A stretch of DNA of 64,000 nt. Origin: Planctomycetaceae bacterium (lineage in GTDB: Bacteria; Planctomycetota; Planctomycetia; Pirellulales; Pirellulaceae). Below the pieces are notes generated by a model. It was not told the DNA's origin. It saw only the letters and a program-made list of their open reading frames with translations, and ran no database searches. Each line of letters opens with the position of its first letter. Position 1 is the first letter of the stretch. Of the stretch, positions 8,704 through 18,158 are shown piece by piece. The position numbers were made by a program, and so were the translations under genes. The stretch lies in contig JACKHN010000004.1 in NCBI GenBank assembly GCA_020638975.1, positions 378,227 through 442,226 of the forward strand. Direction: 5' to 3'.

Positions 8704-9666
8704 ATGAATCTTCGAACGCTCATTCATATGACGGCGGTTCTGGGCTTGGCCTTCACCAGTTCCTCACAATTGCTCGATGCGGCTAGTCGCAAGTTCATCG
8801 CCGCCGATTCCTCAAAGAAGCGGGTCGCGATCATCGACGAAAACGGTGTCACCGAGTGGGAGCATCCGATCGGGCCGCTTCATGATCTGCACGTCCTTCC
8901 CAACGGCAACCTGCTCTTTCAAAGCTCGTGGACGCACGTCGTCGAGATGGAACCCAGCAGCAAGAAGATCGTGTGGCAATACGATGCTAAGCAGTCGCCC
9001 GGCAACGAGAATCTCAAAATCGAGATCCATGCCTTCCAGCGACTAGCTGACGGCAACACGATGGTCGCCGAATCCGGTCGCGGGCGGATCATCGAAGTCG
9101 ACGCGCAAGGCAAGATTGTCAAAGAGTTGAAGCTTCAGATCGACCATCCACACCCGCATCGCGACACACGACTGGCACGCAGGCTCGGCAATGGCCACTA
9201 TCTCGTTTGCCATGAGGGAGATGGAGTCGTTCGAGAATACGATGGAAATGGTAAAGTCGTGTGGGACTATGAAGTACCGCTATTCGGGCAAGAGCCACGC
9301 GACGGACATGGTGTCGAAGCGTTTGGCAATCAATGCTTTGCTGCCCTTCGATTGGCGAATGGCAATACATTGATCAGCACTGGCAATGGACATGGCGTGA
9401 TCGAAGTAACACCGCAGCAAGAGATCGTCTGGAGCCTTCATCAAAATGACTTGCCGGGAATTCAGCTGGCATGGGTTACAACGCTCCAAGTCCTGCCCAG
9501 CGGCAACATCGTCATCGGCAACTGCCATGCTGGTCCGGAGAATCCGCAGTTGATCGAAGTCACTCGCGACAAGAAGGTCGAGTGGGAGTTTCAGGACTTC
9601 GAGCGTTTCGGGAACGCTTTGACAAATTCGCAAATCCTGAGTGCGGATGGCGTGTTGATCAAGTAG
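8704..9666 (+). CDS. secreted beta-propeller protein (PQQ-like/arylsulfotransferase-like repeats)
   Basis: 320 residues with a signal peptide (hydrophobic stretch about 8-25, MTAVLGLAFTSSSQLLDAA). The rest is built of repeating units of about 45 residues, each with an L-P-N/D-G-N core followed by strands: HVLPNGNLLF, RLADGNTMVA, RLGNGHYLV, RLANGNTLIS and VLPSGNIVIG. This is typical of a six- or seven-bladed propeller. Such proteins in planctomycetes are often labelled PQQ-binding-like; no catalytic residues can be assigned. It is convergent with the SMP-30 gene. The start ATG follows GGGAGTATCAG at a plausible distance. Confidence 0.8.
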   Translation: MNLRTLIHMTAVLGLAFTSSSQLLDAASRKFIAADSSKKRVAIIDENGVTEWEHPIGPLHDLHVLPNGNLLFQSSWTHVVEMEPSSKKIVWQYDAKQSPGNENLKIEIHAFQRLADGNTMVAESGRGRIIEVDAQGKIVKELKLQIDHPHPHRDTRLARRLGNGHYLVCHEGDGVVREYDGNGKVVWDYEVPLFGQEPRDGHGVEAFGNQCFAALRLANGNTLISTGNGHGVIEVTPQQEIVWSLHQNDLPGIQLAWVTTLQVLPSGNIVIGNCHAGPENPQLIEVTRDKKVEWEFQDFERFGNALTNSQILSADGVLIK

Positions 9667-9677
9667 TCAGCGATGCC

Positions 9678-10556
9678 TCAACCCGAATAGGCATTTGACG
9701 GCACACCGGCGACATTCACTCGACAATGGAACAGCCCACCGGCATGCGGCTGATTCTTGAGAGCTTCACCTTCCAAATCGCGTCTCGCGGTTGTGATATA
9801 TAAATCCTTGAGTTCGGGGCCGCCGAAAGCACAGGCGGTAACTTGTGACGCTTGGACGTCGATCTTTTCCAACAGTTTGCCCGAGATCGGATCAAACCTC
9901 GCGACGCCCCAACCCGCCCACAACGCAACCCACAGTTTATCTTCTGAGTCGATCGACATACCATCGGGATAGCCCATGCCTTCGGGCAGTGTGATGGCAG
10001 TCCGCCGATTGCTAATCTCGCCCGTTTCATGGTCGTAGTCAAAGGCGTCGACACGCCGCGTTGGGCTGTCGATGAAGTACATTGTTTTCTTGTCCGAGGT
10101 CCACACGATGCCGTTCGAAATGCCCACGTCAGGTACTCGCCTTTCGACTCGGCCATCTGGGTACAAGCAATAGAGCGAGCCGGCTTTCATATTCTCCTCG
10201 ACCAACTCCAACGTGCCCGCCCAGAAACGGCCCGCCGGATCACACTTGCCGTCATTGAAGCGGTTTTGTGGCAGGTGAGCCTCCGGATCGGCGACGATTT
10301 CGAGTTTTCGGGTAGCGGGTTCGTAGGCAGCGAATCCGTGCTGCACCGCGAGCATCAAACCACCGCTTGCACGGGGCACGACGGTCCCGATTCGCTGGCC
10401 GATGTCAAACGTCTCGTTGTTTCCGGTAGAAGGGTCGAAGCGATGCAATCGGCACTCGTTGATATCGATCCACCACAGGACATTGTCACGAGTATCCCAA
10501 ATCGGCCCCTCGCCAAGCGTCGCTTGCACATCGAGAAGAAGAGTTGCTTCAGACAT
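9678..10556 (-). CDS. SMP-30/gluconolactonase family lactonase
   Basis: 292 residues from MSEATLLLDV, the usual family N-terminus; the longer frame to 10625 adds 23 untypical residues. Family hallmarks are present: a metal-ligand Glu in LGEGPIWD, WIDI, an Asn/Asp pair in NRFNDGKCDPAGRFW, GISNGIVWT with the metal Asn, and GYPDGMSID with the metal Asp. Members open sugar lactones to sugar acids. The divergent neighbour at 10736 is a fumarylacetoacetate-hydrolase-family enzyme. The pair suggests a non-phosphorylating sugar-acid route, but the substrate is unknown. A second paralogue lies at 48267. Confidence 0.92.
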   Translation of the reverse strand: MSEATLLLDVQATLGEGPIWDTRDNVLWWIDINECRLHRFDPSTGNNETFDIGQRIGTVVPRASGGLMLAVQHGFAAYEPATRKLEIVADPEAHLPQNRFNDGKCDPAGRFWAGTLELVEENMKAGSLYCLYPDGRVERRVPDVGISNGIVWTSDKKTMYFIDSPTRRVDAFDYDHETGEISNRRTAITLPEGMGYPDGMSIDSEDKLWVALWAGWGVARFDPISGKLLEKIDVQASQVTACAFGGPELKDLYITTARRDLEGEALKNQPHAGGLFHCRVNVAGVPSNAYSG

Positions 10557-10735
10557 GAGGTTCGTTCGCCATATCAGTACGCAGGTTGTGATGCCCCGAC
10601 GGTGGAGCATTATGCAGAAAATCAAGGCATGGTGCTACCGGCTAGTCGTCTCGGATCGGTTCTCGCAGCGAGCGACCATTCACGTTATCATTCGGGGGCT
10701 AACATCAAATGATCGCCAATCCAAAGGAACTTACG

Positions 10736-11542
10736 ATGAAGTTGGTACGCGTAATCGACGAGCAAGGCTCGACACACTATGGTTCGCAAGGCAAGGATGG
10801 GACGACGACACGCATTGAAGGTTGCATCTTCGGTGAGTACTCGGACACCGGCGAAGTAATCACCGTTGCAAAGCTACTTGCGCCCGTCCAACCCGCGGCG
10901 ATCCTGTGCATTGGCTTGAACTATCGTAAGCACGCCGAGGAGGGTGGTGCCGCTATCCCGGAGCACCCGGTGCTGTTCATGAAGATGCCGAGCACCGTGC
11001 AAAATCCCGGTGATGCAATCCTGCTACCCAAGCAACTCGCCAGCACACAAGTCGACTATGAATGTGAACTGGCAGTCATCATCGGTAAAGAGTGCAAGAA
11101 CGTTTCGCGTGAGAACGCGCTTGAGTATGTGCTCGGCTATACGTGCGCTAACGACGTGAGCGCCCGAGATTGGCAGCGAAATGGCGGCGGCGGGCAATGG
11201 TGTCGCGGAAAGACCTTCGACACGTTCTGTCCCCTCGGCCCCGTCTTAACGACGGCGGATGAGATTGTGAACCCCAACGCGTTGACTATCAAGACTGAAT
11301 TGAACGGCGAGGTCATGCAAGATTGGAATACGGACGACATGATCTTTGACGTCCCCGCGCTCATAGCGTTCCTCAGCGGCAGCACGAAACTTGTACCAGG
11401 AACCGTGATTTTGACCGGCACACCACACGGCGTCGGGTTCGCGAGAAAGCCGCCGGTCTTCCTGAAGGATGGCGACGAGGTCACGATCGAGATTGAGGCA
11501 ATTGGGCGCTTGACGAATCCGGTGCAAGACGAGGCGACATAG
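10736..11542 (+). CDS. fumarylacetoacetate hydrolase-family protein
   Basis: 268 residues from MKLVRVIDEQ, preceded by AAGGAAC; an earlier ATG at 10709 has no such site. The FAH catalytic fold is clear: LCIGLNYRKHAEEGG, the metal site DYECELAVIIGK, YTCANDVSARDWQ, GKTFDTFCPLGP and the C-terminal GTPHGVGFARKPP. Family members cleave or hydrate 2-oxo acids, for example 2,4-diketo-3-deoxy-fuconate hydrolase or 2-hydroxyhepta-diene-dioate isomerase. The divergent lactonase gene points to sugar-acid breakdown, which is inference. Confidence 0.92.
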   Translation: MKLVRVIDEQGSTHYGSQGKDGTTTRIEGCIFGEYSDTGEVITVAKLLAPVQPAAILCIGLNYRKHAEEGGAAIPEHPVLFMKMPSTVQNPGDAILLPKQLASTQVDYECELAVIIGKECKNVSRENALEYVLGYTCANDVSARDWQRNGGGGQWCRGKTFDTFCPLGPVLTTADEIVNPNALTIKTELNGEVMQDWNTDDMIFDVPALIAFLSGSTKLVPGTVILTGTPHGVGFARKPPVFLKDGDEVTIEIEAIGRLTNPVQDEAT

Positions 11543-11659
11543 TGCTTATTCCAAATCTGAAACTAAGGTAGTTCCTTGATCGTCCGACGGACGTGGGCGT
11601 CTGTCATGGACAGAAATGTCCGCCGGGAACGAGATGTGGTCGCATCGTTTCGTCGCGAC

Positions 11660-14600
11660 TCAATCCTTGTTGCTGAGCCAGCGTTCGAGTGATGGCCATT
11701 CGACGTCGATCCGCGTGTGCAGTCGGCCCGCAACTTTGGCAAGGTCGTTGCGGGTTCCAACGAGATGCGCGACGACGTTTTGGAGCGGGACTCGCTGTGA
11801 CTCACAACAAACGACGAGTGAGTCTTCGGTGCCGGCAATCATGCTCACGGAACCGCCCGCAGCTTCTTCGAACTGCTGACTCCAATTCGCTGGCCAGTCG
11901 GTAGCACATTCGGGGGCGACGAGCAGGTATCTGAATTCGCCGCCGCATTCGAGAAGTAGGGGCATCGCCGAACGCACTGTATCTGCGGCTGAATCGTTGT
12001 GTTCGCCTGAACGTTTGACGCCACCCTGAATCACTTTCGAAACTTGCATGCGTTTGATCACGTTACCGGCCAAGCGTTGTGCCGTCGTGCGCATCGTACT
12101 GACGAGATTCGTCCAAACATCCGAATTGGCGGTCAGGAGATCCGAGAGCGACATGTGTTTGCGAACGAGAGCAGGCGTCAACTCGCGATCGAGCTGTTTC
12201 GTCAATTCCAAATGATGTTCTCGCAACGAACGGATCAGTTCTTTATCCACTTCGGCCGGCGCCAATCGTGAATTATCGAATTCGTTGCCAAGGTGTAAGA
12301 TTCTGCGTGAGAACTCGCGCAGTTGATCTTCGCACAACAGGACTTCGGCCTTTAATCCGCGAATCAATTGCAAGACGGCGTCCAGAGTGATTCGCTGCAA
12401 TTCGGTCATGGCGTACTGGAGCACGACTTGCTCTTCGTCCATCGTGGTTAGGTCGGTCACGCGCTCCAAGGGGATCGTCGCCTGCTGTACCTGCGACTCC
12501 AGTTCCGCGAGCAGGCCCTTGTACCACCGCACCGCATCTTGCGCGCCACGTACACGCGACTTAGGTGCATCGACCAGGATAAAGAACCAATCGCGAAGTG
12601 TTTGCCGTTTTGTCGTCGTAACGTGCGCCACTTTGGCTTGAATGCTACTCTGCAAGGAGCTGCCCCCTTCGCTTTGGCCAACCAATTCGCACTTGACCGC
12701 GTTCTTTGCGGTCTCGATCTTCGATGTTGGATCGGTGCTGTGGCCCTGCGCTAACGCGACGTCGATCTGCCGCCGGAAGTAGGCCTCTGGCGAGTCGACC
12801 AACTTGCGTTCGACGATACCATTTACCCAAGTCAGTAACTTATCAAATCGCAGATCCATTCCGTTGGCAAACTTTCGAGCCAGGTTCTCAATTTCCGGGT
12901 CGATGGTCTGCGGCGAGCCTGGAGGTGCGGGCCCCGACAGACGCCCCGCCCAACGAGCGACCAGTGATTGGCACAGCGAATTGGCTTCCTCACCAACGAT
13001 CGCGTCGTTCGTGCCACCGACCTGCGCGAGCCCGAACGTCCGGACCATATCGGTCATTGACTTCCGGGGTTGGGAAGTGGGTGTCTTCGAACTATCTCGA
13101 TTGTGAGCAAAGAATGCTGCAGCGGAAGTAACGGAGTTCTGATAGAGATACTCGCCAATGCGAGCCGCACCGCTGGCGAATTCCTCCTCATTCAACTCGT
13201 CGCCGAGATGCGTCACGTAGGTGTGTCGAAAGGGAGCACTGTTGCCGACTCGCGGTGGGAGCTTGCATGCTGGTTCACCGGGATAGCCGGCGGGCGATGA
13301 ATAGTGATGCAATTCCGTGAGCAAGCTCAAACTGTTCGCGAGCGACAAGTCGCGTTGATTCGTGCGTCGCGAAGTCGAATGCACCAGCACGCCATGCAAC
13401 TGTTCGTCCGAAATGTGCAACTCTTCGAGCATCGTACGAATCAAGTATCCGAAGTCGAGCACGAGTCCGCTGCCGACTCCGCCGGCCATCGACGCGACAA
13501 CGAAGATGCGTGGCGGTGCTTTGACAAAGTGCAGGCCGGTTGAACTCGATGACGATGCCAGCGACTCTTCCGCGATAACGCTGGTCAACGCATGATGCAG
13601 TACATTCGCAATGGCTTCAAAGTGATCGACCAGCGCCAGACGGCCCAGCGGGCGTATTCCTTCCGTGGTCAGCGAGCGGGGTATGTTGAACAACCAGCGA
13701 CGATTCAGCCACTCGAGCAATGAACTTGCGTCACTCCGATACTCCTGCGGCTGCCGCAATGTGAGAGGGACGAGTTGGCTGGAACGCAATGCGGTCGATC
13801 GTTCACCGCGAGCGGCGTCGTGCAAGGCCGAGGCATCGGTGTCGAACAACAACATCTGCAAGGACGGAATGTCATCCACGTTGCCAAACCGTTCGCACAA
13901 GCGGGCACGCAGGGATCGCAACACGACCGATCCGGTGCCACCAATGCCGATGAACACGGTAGGGTGGCATTCGGCGCCGCTGTTACTGGCCACGTCGAGC
14001 GGGGGGAGACGGAGAAGTTCATTTGAAACGGGATAGGCGACCCGCGTATGTTCTTCGTCGACATTAATCGCGAGGACGTCTTTGGATTCAGCTTCGGGCG
14101 TAATACGAGTCGATTCGACGATTGGTCGGCGAACACGACTGGCCGCCTTCGGCGCTTCGGTCAAACTATCTATTAACGCTCGACATGATGGAAAGCGGCG
14201 GTCAGGATCTTTCGCGAGTGCTCGTGCGATGACGGCTTGATCAGTTTTGGGAAGCGGAGCGAGGCAAGGGCTGCTGTGTAGATGTTGAGCCGCGAGTTGT
14301 GCGACCGTCCGCCCGGCAAACGCTGGCTCGCCGGTCAAGAGCTCTTGATATACCATGGCGAGACTGTATTGGTCGCTATTGCGATTTGGTCGACCATCAA
14401 AGACTTCTGGAGGTGCGTACAAAGGCGTCAGACCACCAACCAGCGATTCGCTACGATCTCCTAAATCTTTGACCAATCCAAAATCGGCGACTTTGACTCG
14501 ATTGGCGATCAGCAGCAGGTTCTCGGGTTTGACGTCGAGGTGCTGAAGCGAGTGTTCTTCGTACAGGAAGTCGAGAGCATCTGCGACATCACGGAGATAA

Positions 14601-14968
14601 GAGAGCAACTCGCCACGGGGAATCCCGCGCTGACCCTCTTTGACATATTTGTCAAAGCGTTCCTTGAGACTGCCCTGAGCCAGTTCCATCACGATGATCA
14701 AGTGCTCGTTGACCATCTCGATCCGTTCGAGCGACAACAGCAACGGATGCTGGACTTGCTTGATGCGACTGAGCGCTTTCAACTCGCGTTCAGCTCGCCC
14801 GGCCTTCAGGGGGCCGTAAACGATCTTGACCGCTTTCGACAATCCTCCAGGCGCGTCGGCCCGCCACACTTCGCCATAACCGCCGGCACCGATTCGCTCG
14901 CGCAGGATGTACCCTGGGATCGGTTCCCGCAAGTTGAAAGCTTTCGGCGCTGTGGCGAGTGTATCCAT
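11660..14968 (-). CDS. Ser/Thr protein kinase fused to a tubulin-like GTPase domain
   Basis: 1102 residues. Residues 1-275 form a Hanks kinase: Gly loop GAGGYGEV (27-34), AVK lysine K48, catalytic loop HLDVKPEN (143-150; Leu replaces the usual Arg of HRD), DFG (162-164) and APPE (185-188). After a linker, residues about 335-620 look like a bacterial tubulin-like domain (Tubulin_2 type): nucleotide-binding GIGGTGS (341-347), an Asp-rich loop FDTDASALHD, and AGGVGSG (495-501), matching the tubulin/FtsZ signature loop. The remaining 480 residues are helical with no recognisable domain. The AAA ATPase gene ends 30 bases upstream, so the two are almost certainly cotranscribed. The kinase call is secure. 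The GTPase call rests on the two glycine motifs and their order. The function of the fusion is unknown. Confidence 0.85.
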   Translation of the reverse strand: MDTLATAPKAFNLREPIPGYILRERIGAGGYGEVWRADAPGGLSKAVKIVYGPLKAGRAERELKALSRIKQVQHPLLLSLERIEMVNEHLIIVMELAQGSLKERFDKYVKEGQRGIPRGELLSYLRDVADALDFLYEEHSLQHLDVKPENLLLIANRVKVADFGLVKDLGDRSESLVGGLTPLYAPPEVFDGRPNRNSDQYSLAMVYQELLTGEPAFAGRTVAQLAAQHLHSSPCLAPLPKTDQAVIARALAKDPDRRFPSCRALIDSLTEAPKAASRVRRPIVESTRITPEAESKDVLAINVDEEHTRVAYPVSNELLRLPPLDVASNSGAECHPTVFIGIGGTGSVVLRSLRARLCERFGNVDDIPSLQMLLFDTDASALHDAARGERSTALRSSQLVPLTLRQPQEYRSDASSLLEWLNRRWLFNIPRSLTTEGIRPLGRLALVDHFEAIANVLHHALTSVIAEESLASSSSSTGLHFVKAPPRIFVVASMAGGVGSGLVLDFGYLIRTMLEELHISDEQLHGVLVHSTSRRTNQRDLSLANSLSLLTELHHYSSPAGYPGEPACKLPPRVGNSAPFRHTYVTHLGDELNEEEFASGAARIGEYLYQNSVTSAAAFFAHNRDSSKTPTSQPRKSMTDMVRTFGLAQVGGTNDAIVGEEANSLCQSLVARWAGRLSGPAPPGSPQTIDPEIENLARKFANGMDLRFDKLLTWVNGIVERKLVDSPEAYFRRQIDVALAQGHSTDPTSKIETAKNAVKCELVGQSEGGSSLQSSIQAKVAHVTTTKRQTLRDWFFILVDAPKSRVRGAQDAVRWYKGLLAELESQVQQATIPLERVTDLTTMDEEQVVLQYAMTELQRITLDAVLQLIRGLKAEVLLCEDQLREFSRRILHLGNEFDNSRLAPAEVDKELIRSLREHHLELTKQLDRELTPALVRKHMSLSDLLTANSDVWTNLVSTMRTTAQRLAGNVIKRMQVSKVIQGGVKRSGEHNDSAADTVRSAMPLLLECGGEFRYLLVAPECATDWPANWSQQFEEAAGGSVSMIAGTEDSLVVCCESQRVPLQNVVAHLVGTRNDLAKVAGRLHTRIDVEWPSLERWLSNKD

Positions 14969-14998
14969 CGCTTTGTCACCCAGAGATCGTGTGCGAGG

Positions 14999-16321
14999 CT
15001 AAGACTTCAAAACTTTGGCGAAGTAGGTGCCTACGACTCGATCGAGGTATTCCGTTTTCAGTTCGAGTGGCAAATCGTGATAGGCACAGTAGCTTCGAAT
15101 CTGCTTCATCAGATCACGAGGGTGACATCGGCGCAGGCCCCGACTATGCGGGCGATAGTGCGTCGCGAGCAAGTAAGCAACTGAATCCGCGTTGTACGTG
15201 CACCCGAATTCGTCGGCGTACATTCGGAACAGGTCTTCAAACTCCTGCTCGTCGGGGTCGCCAACTTCGATCTTGTACGGAATGCGTCGCATGAAGGCTT
15301 CGTCAACCAACTCCGATGGCTCCAGGTTTGTCGAGAAGATTATCAGCTGGTCGAAGGGCACTTGAATCTTCTTTCCGGTACCAAGCGTCAGGAAGTCCTG
15401 TCGGCTTTCCAGCGGGATGATCCAGCGATTGAGCAATTCTTTCGGCGCGATTTGTTGACGGCCAAAGTCGTCAATCAGCAAGCAACCTCCGTTACTCTTC
15501 AGTTGCAACGGAGCCTCGCTGACGTTGGTCCGCGGGTCATGGCGTATGTCGAGGCTGTCCATCGTCAGTTCGCCGCCGACAATCACGGTAGGTCTACGGA
15601 CCTTGATCCAACGCCGATCGCCTTCGCTCGTTTTGACGATGCCGCGTTTACGGCCTTCGACGGACTGGTGATAGGAAGGATCGTACAGCTTGATAATCTG
15701 ACCACTATCGATGATGGCATGCGGAATCCAGATCTCCTGTCCGAAACAGGAAGTCATGCGTTGCGCGAGCGTCGACTTTCCATTTCCAGGTGACCCATAC
15801 AAGAACATACCAGCACCCGAGTTCACAGCTGGACCAAGCATATCGAAGAGTTCTGGGTCGATCGTTATTCCATGAAATGCGTGTTCAAGCTCCTCGCGTC
15901 GGGGCGACTCAGCGGTAATCGACTGGGCATCGACAGAGATTACATAATCCATCAACGGCACCGGAGCCGGGCCGACGTAAGCGGATGCCTTCGTGGCGTT
16001 CTGCGCGTGCCGACTGCCTTGATCGGTTAGCGTGTAATAGTAATCGCCGAAAGGTGCTGATCCGGTATGAACGAGTAACTGCCGAGTACGAAGCGAACCG
16101 AACACTTCTTCCAAGATTCCAAAGGGCAAGCACAGATGATCGGAGATGTTGCGACCACTGCTGGTGCCCGTGATAGCGATCGACTTGAGGATCATTCCTT
16201 CAACAAAGGCGACCGGCAATCCCGTCTCTTTCAGCGTTCGCGGTTCGACCGGGAGAAAAGCGTCTTCCGCGAGCAAAGTGGCGAGTAGATCACCTTCAAT
16301 TTCAAGTGTTTCCGTTACCAT
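14999..16321 (-). CDS. AAA-type ATPase with N-terminal winged-helix-like region
   Basis: 440 residues. The N-terminal 110 residues contain a helix-turn-helix-like stretch (ISDHLCLPFGILEEVFGSLR, then a wing-like YYYTLTDQGSRHA). A P-loop ATPase core follows: Walker A GSPGNGKST (176-184), Walker B LLIDDF (281-286), a sensor-type IIFSTNL and a probable arginine finger in EAFMRRIPYK. The core has MoxR/AAA-like organisation. It is the first gene of a two-gene operon with the kinase-tubulin fusion 30 bases downstream. It is divergent from the FHA-EAL gene across a 294-base promoter-bearing gap. A remodelling role acting on the partner protein is inferred only from this pairing. No named system was recognised. 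Confidence 0.82.
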   Translation of the reverse strand: MVTETLEIEGDLLATLLAEDAFLPVEPRTLKETGLPVAFVEGMILKSIAITGTSSGRNISDHLCLPFGILEEVFGSLRTRQLLVHTGSAPFGDYYYTLTDQGSRHAQNATKASAYVGPAPVPLMDYVISVDAQSITAESPRREELEHAFHGITIDPELFDMLGPAVNSGAGMFLYGSPGNGKSTLAQRMTSCFGQEIWIPHAIIDSGQIIKLYDPSYHQSVEGRKRGIVKTSEGDRRWIKVRRPTVIVGGELTMDSLDIRHDPRTNVSEAPLQLKSNGGCLLIDDFGRQQIAPKELLNRWIIPLESRQDFLTLGTGKKIQVPFDQLIIFSTNLEPSELVDEAFMRRIPYKIEVGDPDEQEFEDLFRMYADEFGCTYNADSVAYLLATHYRPHSRGLRRCHPRDLMKQIRSYCAYHDLPLELKTEYLDRVVGTYFAKVLKS

Positions 16322-16615
16322 GATTGCCTCTCGTCACTCAACTATTGCCTGGAAAAGATGCCTTGCGGGCAACGATAAGCGCAGAGCGCAGCATCTTGCC
16401 TCACGCAATCGTAGGTCATAGCTATTCGCGTGGAGCAACTTGCGTTGGTAGCGATTCTAATTCCTCGCGACGTCATGCGTCTGACCCGCATAATCGGCCC
16501 AACGGGAGCGAATATCGTCGGGGCAAAGTTCCGTTCACCCCTGGGCAAGTTGCCGTGTTTTTAGCCCACGTTTCATTCTGCGTGACCTAGACTATTGCTG
16601 AACCGGAGTATTGAT

Positions 16616-17737
16616 ATGCCTTTATTGGCCCCCCCACATTCAATTCCACACACCTGCGTCCCTTCGGCGGCGTTATGGTTTCTCGTTGGGCATTTGAATC
16701 CTACAGGCCACAACGGCGAACAAGTCCATATTCCGATTAACGCAAAAAACTTCTCGGTGGGACGTCGCCCCGATTCGTCCTTGTGCCTACCCTTTCGGAC
16801 CGTATCAAGTAACCACGCCGAGTTCGTGTCGGATCACGGGAAACTGATTTTGAGGGATCTTGGCAGCACCAACGGCACGTATGTGAACGGAAATCGTCTG
16901 TACGGCGAAACGGAACTCAACCAAGACGACATCGTCCAGTTTGCAGACGTCGCGTTACGGTTACAACGACAGTCCAGTGCGGTCACCTCGGCGACGCTGC
17001 AAGAAGACGTTTACGACCAGGCACTGGCGCTGGTCCAGTTCGACAAGCTGATGAACGAGCGTCAAGTCACGCCGTACTATCAACCCATTGTCGATTTCGC
17101 GAGCGGCGAGACGATCGCCTACGAAGTCTTGGGCCGCAGTCGCTTATACGGTATCGAAACTCCCGGCGCAATGTTTCGGGCCGCGGCAAAGCTGAACCTC
17201 GAAGTACAACTGAGTAACATGCTGCGCTGGGAAGGTGTGTTACAGAGCTCCTGTTTCGCGACGCCTCCGCACTTGTTTGTGAACACACATCCCCGCGAAT
17301 TGAACGAAGACGGTCTGATTGAAGCGATGCGAGCGGTGCGTGAGACCCGTCCGCTGCAGCCACTGACGCTGGAAATCCATGAAGGCGCCGTAACCAACGT
17401 CAAACAAATGTTCGAGATCCGCGAAGCTCTGGCTGACCTTGATGTACGCCTTGCGTTTGACGACTTTGGAGCTGGTCAGGCACGACTCGTCGAGTTGGTC
17501 AATGTCAAACCTGACTATTTGAAATTCGATATCGCTTTAATTCGAGACCTCGATCAGGCGTCGCCTCAGAAGCAGCAGATGATCTCGTCGCTCGTCAGAA
17601 TGGTCCGTGACATCGGTATCGTGCCTCTCGCGGAAGGCATCGAACGCGAGGAGGAGTCCCAGGTCTGCCGCGATCTTGGGTTCGACTTGGGGCAGGGCTA
17701 CTTCTATGGCAAGCCCGCTCCGGGAACGTGCTTCTAG
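16616..17737 (+). CDS. FHA domain - EAL domain protein (putative c-di-GMP phosphodiesterase)
   Basis: The start at 16616 follows GGAG with eight-base spacing, giving 373 residues. An N-terminal FHA domain (about 35-115) has the phosphothreonine-binding motifs GRRPDSSL, SSNHAEF and LGSTNGTYVNG. The C-terminal EAL domain (about 140-370) keeps the catalytic set: EVL in place of EAL, Asn in FVNTHPREL, Glu in LTLEIHEG, the Asp pair in FDDFGAGQ, Lys in YLKFDIALI, Glu in AEGIE and Gln in LGQGYFYG. An active phosphodiesterase is therefore plausible. FHA fusion implies control by Ser/Thr phosphorylation, and a kinase is encoded in the divergent operon. The stop codon overlaps the first base of a dispersed repeat. 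Confidence 0.92.
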   Translation: MPLLAPPHSIPHTCVPSAALWFLVGHLNPTGHNGEQVHIPINAKNFSVGRRPDSSLCLPFRTVSSNHAEFVSDHGKLILRDLGSTNGTYVNGNRLYGETELNQDDIVQFADVALRLQRQSSAVTSATLQEDVYDQALALVQFDKLMNERQVTPYYQPIVDFASGETIAYEVLGRSRLYGIETPGAMFRAAAKLNLEVQLSNMLRWEGVLQSSCFATPPHLFVNTHPRELNEDGLIEAMRAVRETRPLQPLTLEIHEGAVTNVKQMFEIREALADLDVRLAFDDFGAGQARLVELVNVKPDYLKFDIALIRDLDQASPQKQQMISSLVRMVRDIGIVPLAEGIEREEESQVCRDLGFDLGQGYFYGKPAPGTCF

Positions 17738-17809
17738 TGCGAGTCGCACGGACGTGTAGCGGCTGTGGCGGTCAAACTTCCGGTAACTCTTGACGAAACA
17801 ACGGTACAC
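17737..17809 (-). repeat. dispersed repeat family 1, copy B
   Basis: 73 bp, reverse orientation to copies at 8345 and 24717. It begins with the palindromic GTGCGAGTCGCAC and contains GGCTGTGGCGGTC and TCTTGACGAAACAACG. It has short inverted ends (GTGTAGCGG near the middle against CGGTACAC at the far side). It abuts the FHA-EAL stop codon. Confidence 0.85.
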
Positions 17810-17829
17810 TTATCCAACGACCGCTCTAA

Positions 17830-18143
17830 GAGCCAGGGCTTTTAACATGTTTCGACCGACCATTGAGTGGTGGTTGTGCTGGGAGAATAAGCCCGATAGA
17901 GCTGACACAACCCTTGCCGGGGGCTGTAAAGCGCTGTAAGGCCCCGGTTGCTAACACCCAACTCGGCCAAGCCCCGATAGGGGCGACACAGGTGGTGTGC
18001 GGTGTGAAGTGTGTCGCCCCTATCGGGGCTTTCAGCACCTATCGCAAGTGATTCCGGGGCTTTACAGCCCCGGCAGAGGTTGTTGCGACCCTCCGGGCCG
18101 GTGATACTATGCCCGTCTCCAAAGATGTTAAAAGCCCTGGCTC
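17830..18143. repeat. 314-bp nested inverted-repeat element
   Basis: The outer arms, GAGCCAGGGCTTTTAACAT (17830-17848), are perfectly inverted at 18125-18143. Inside them CCGGGGGCTGTAAAGC (17917-17932) pairs with 18059-18073 with one bulge. The core is a perfect 21-bp stem, 17970-17990 with 18010-18030, over a 19-base loop. The parts nest in order, so the whole could fold as one long cruciform or hairpin. No coding frame is convincing. It resembles a MITE or large palindromic repeat. Confidence 0.85.
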
Positions 18144-18158
18144 GAAGGGCCGTATTCT

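Noticed and set aside
17821..18150. CRISPR array considered because of repeated GGGGC-type units
   Set aside because: The units are inverted and nested around a centre, not direct and evenly spaced; no spacers or cas genes.
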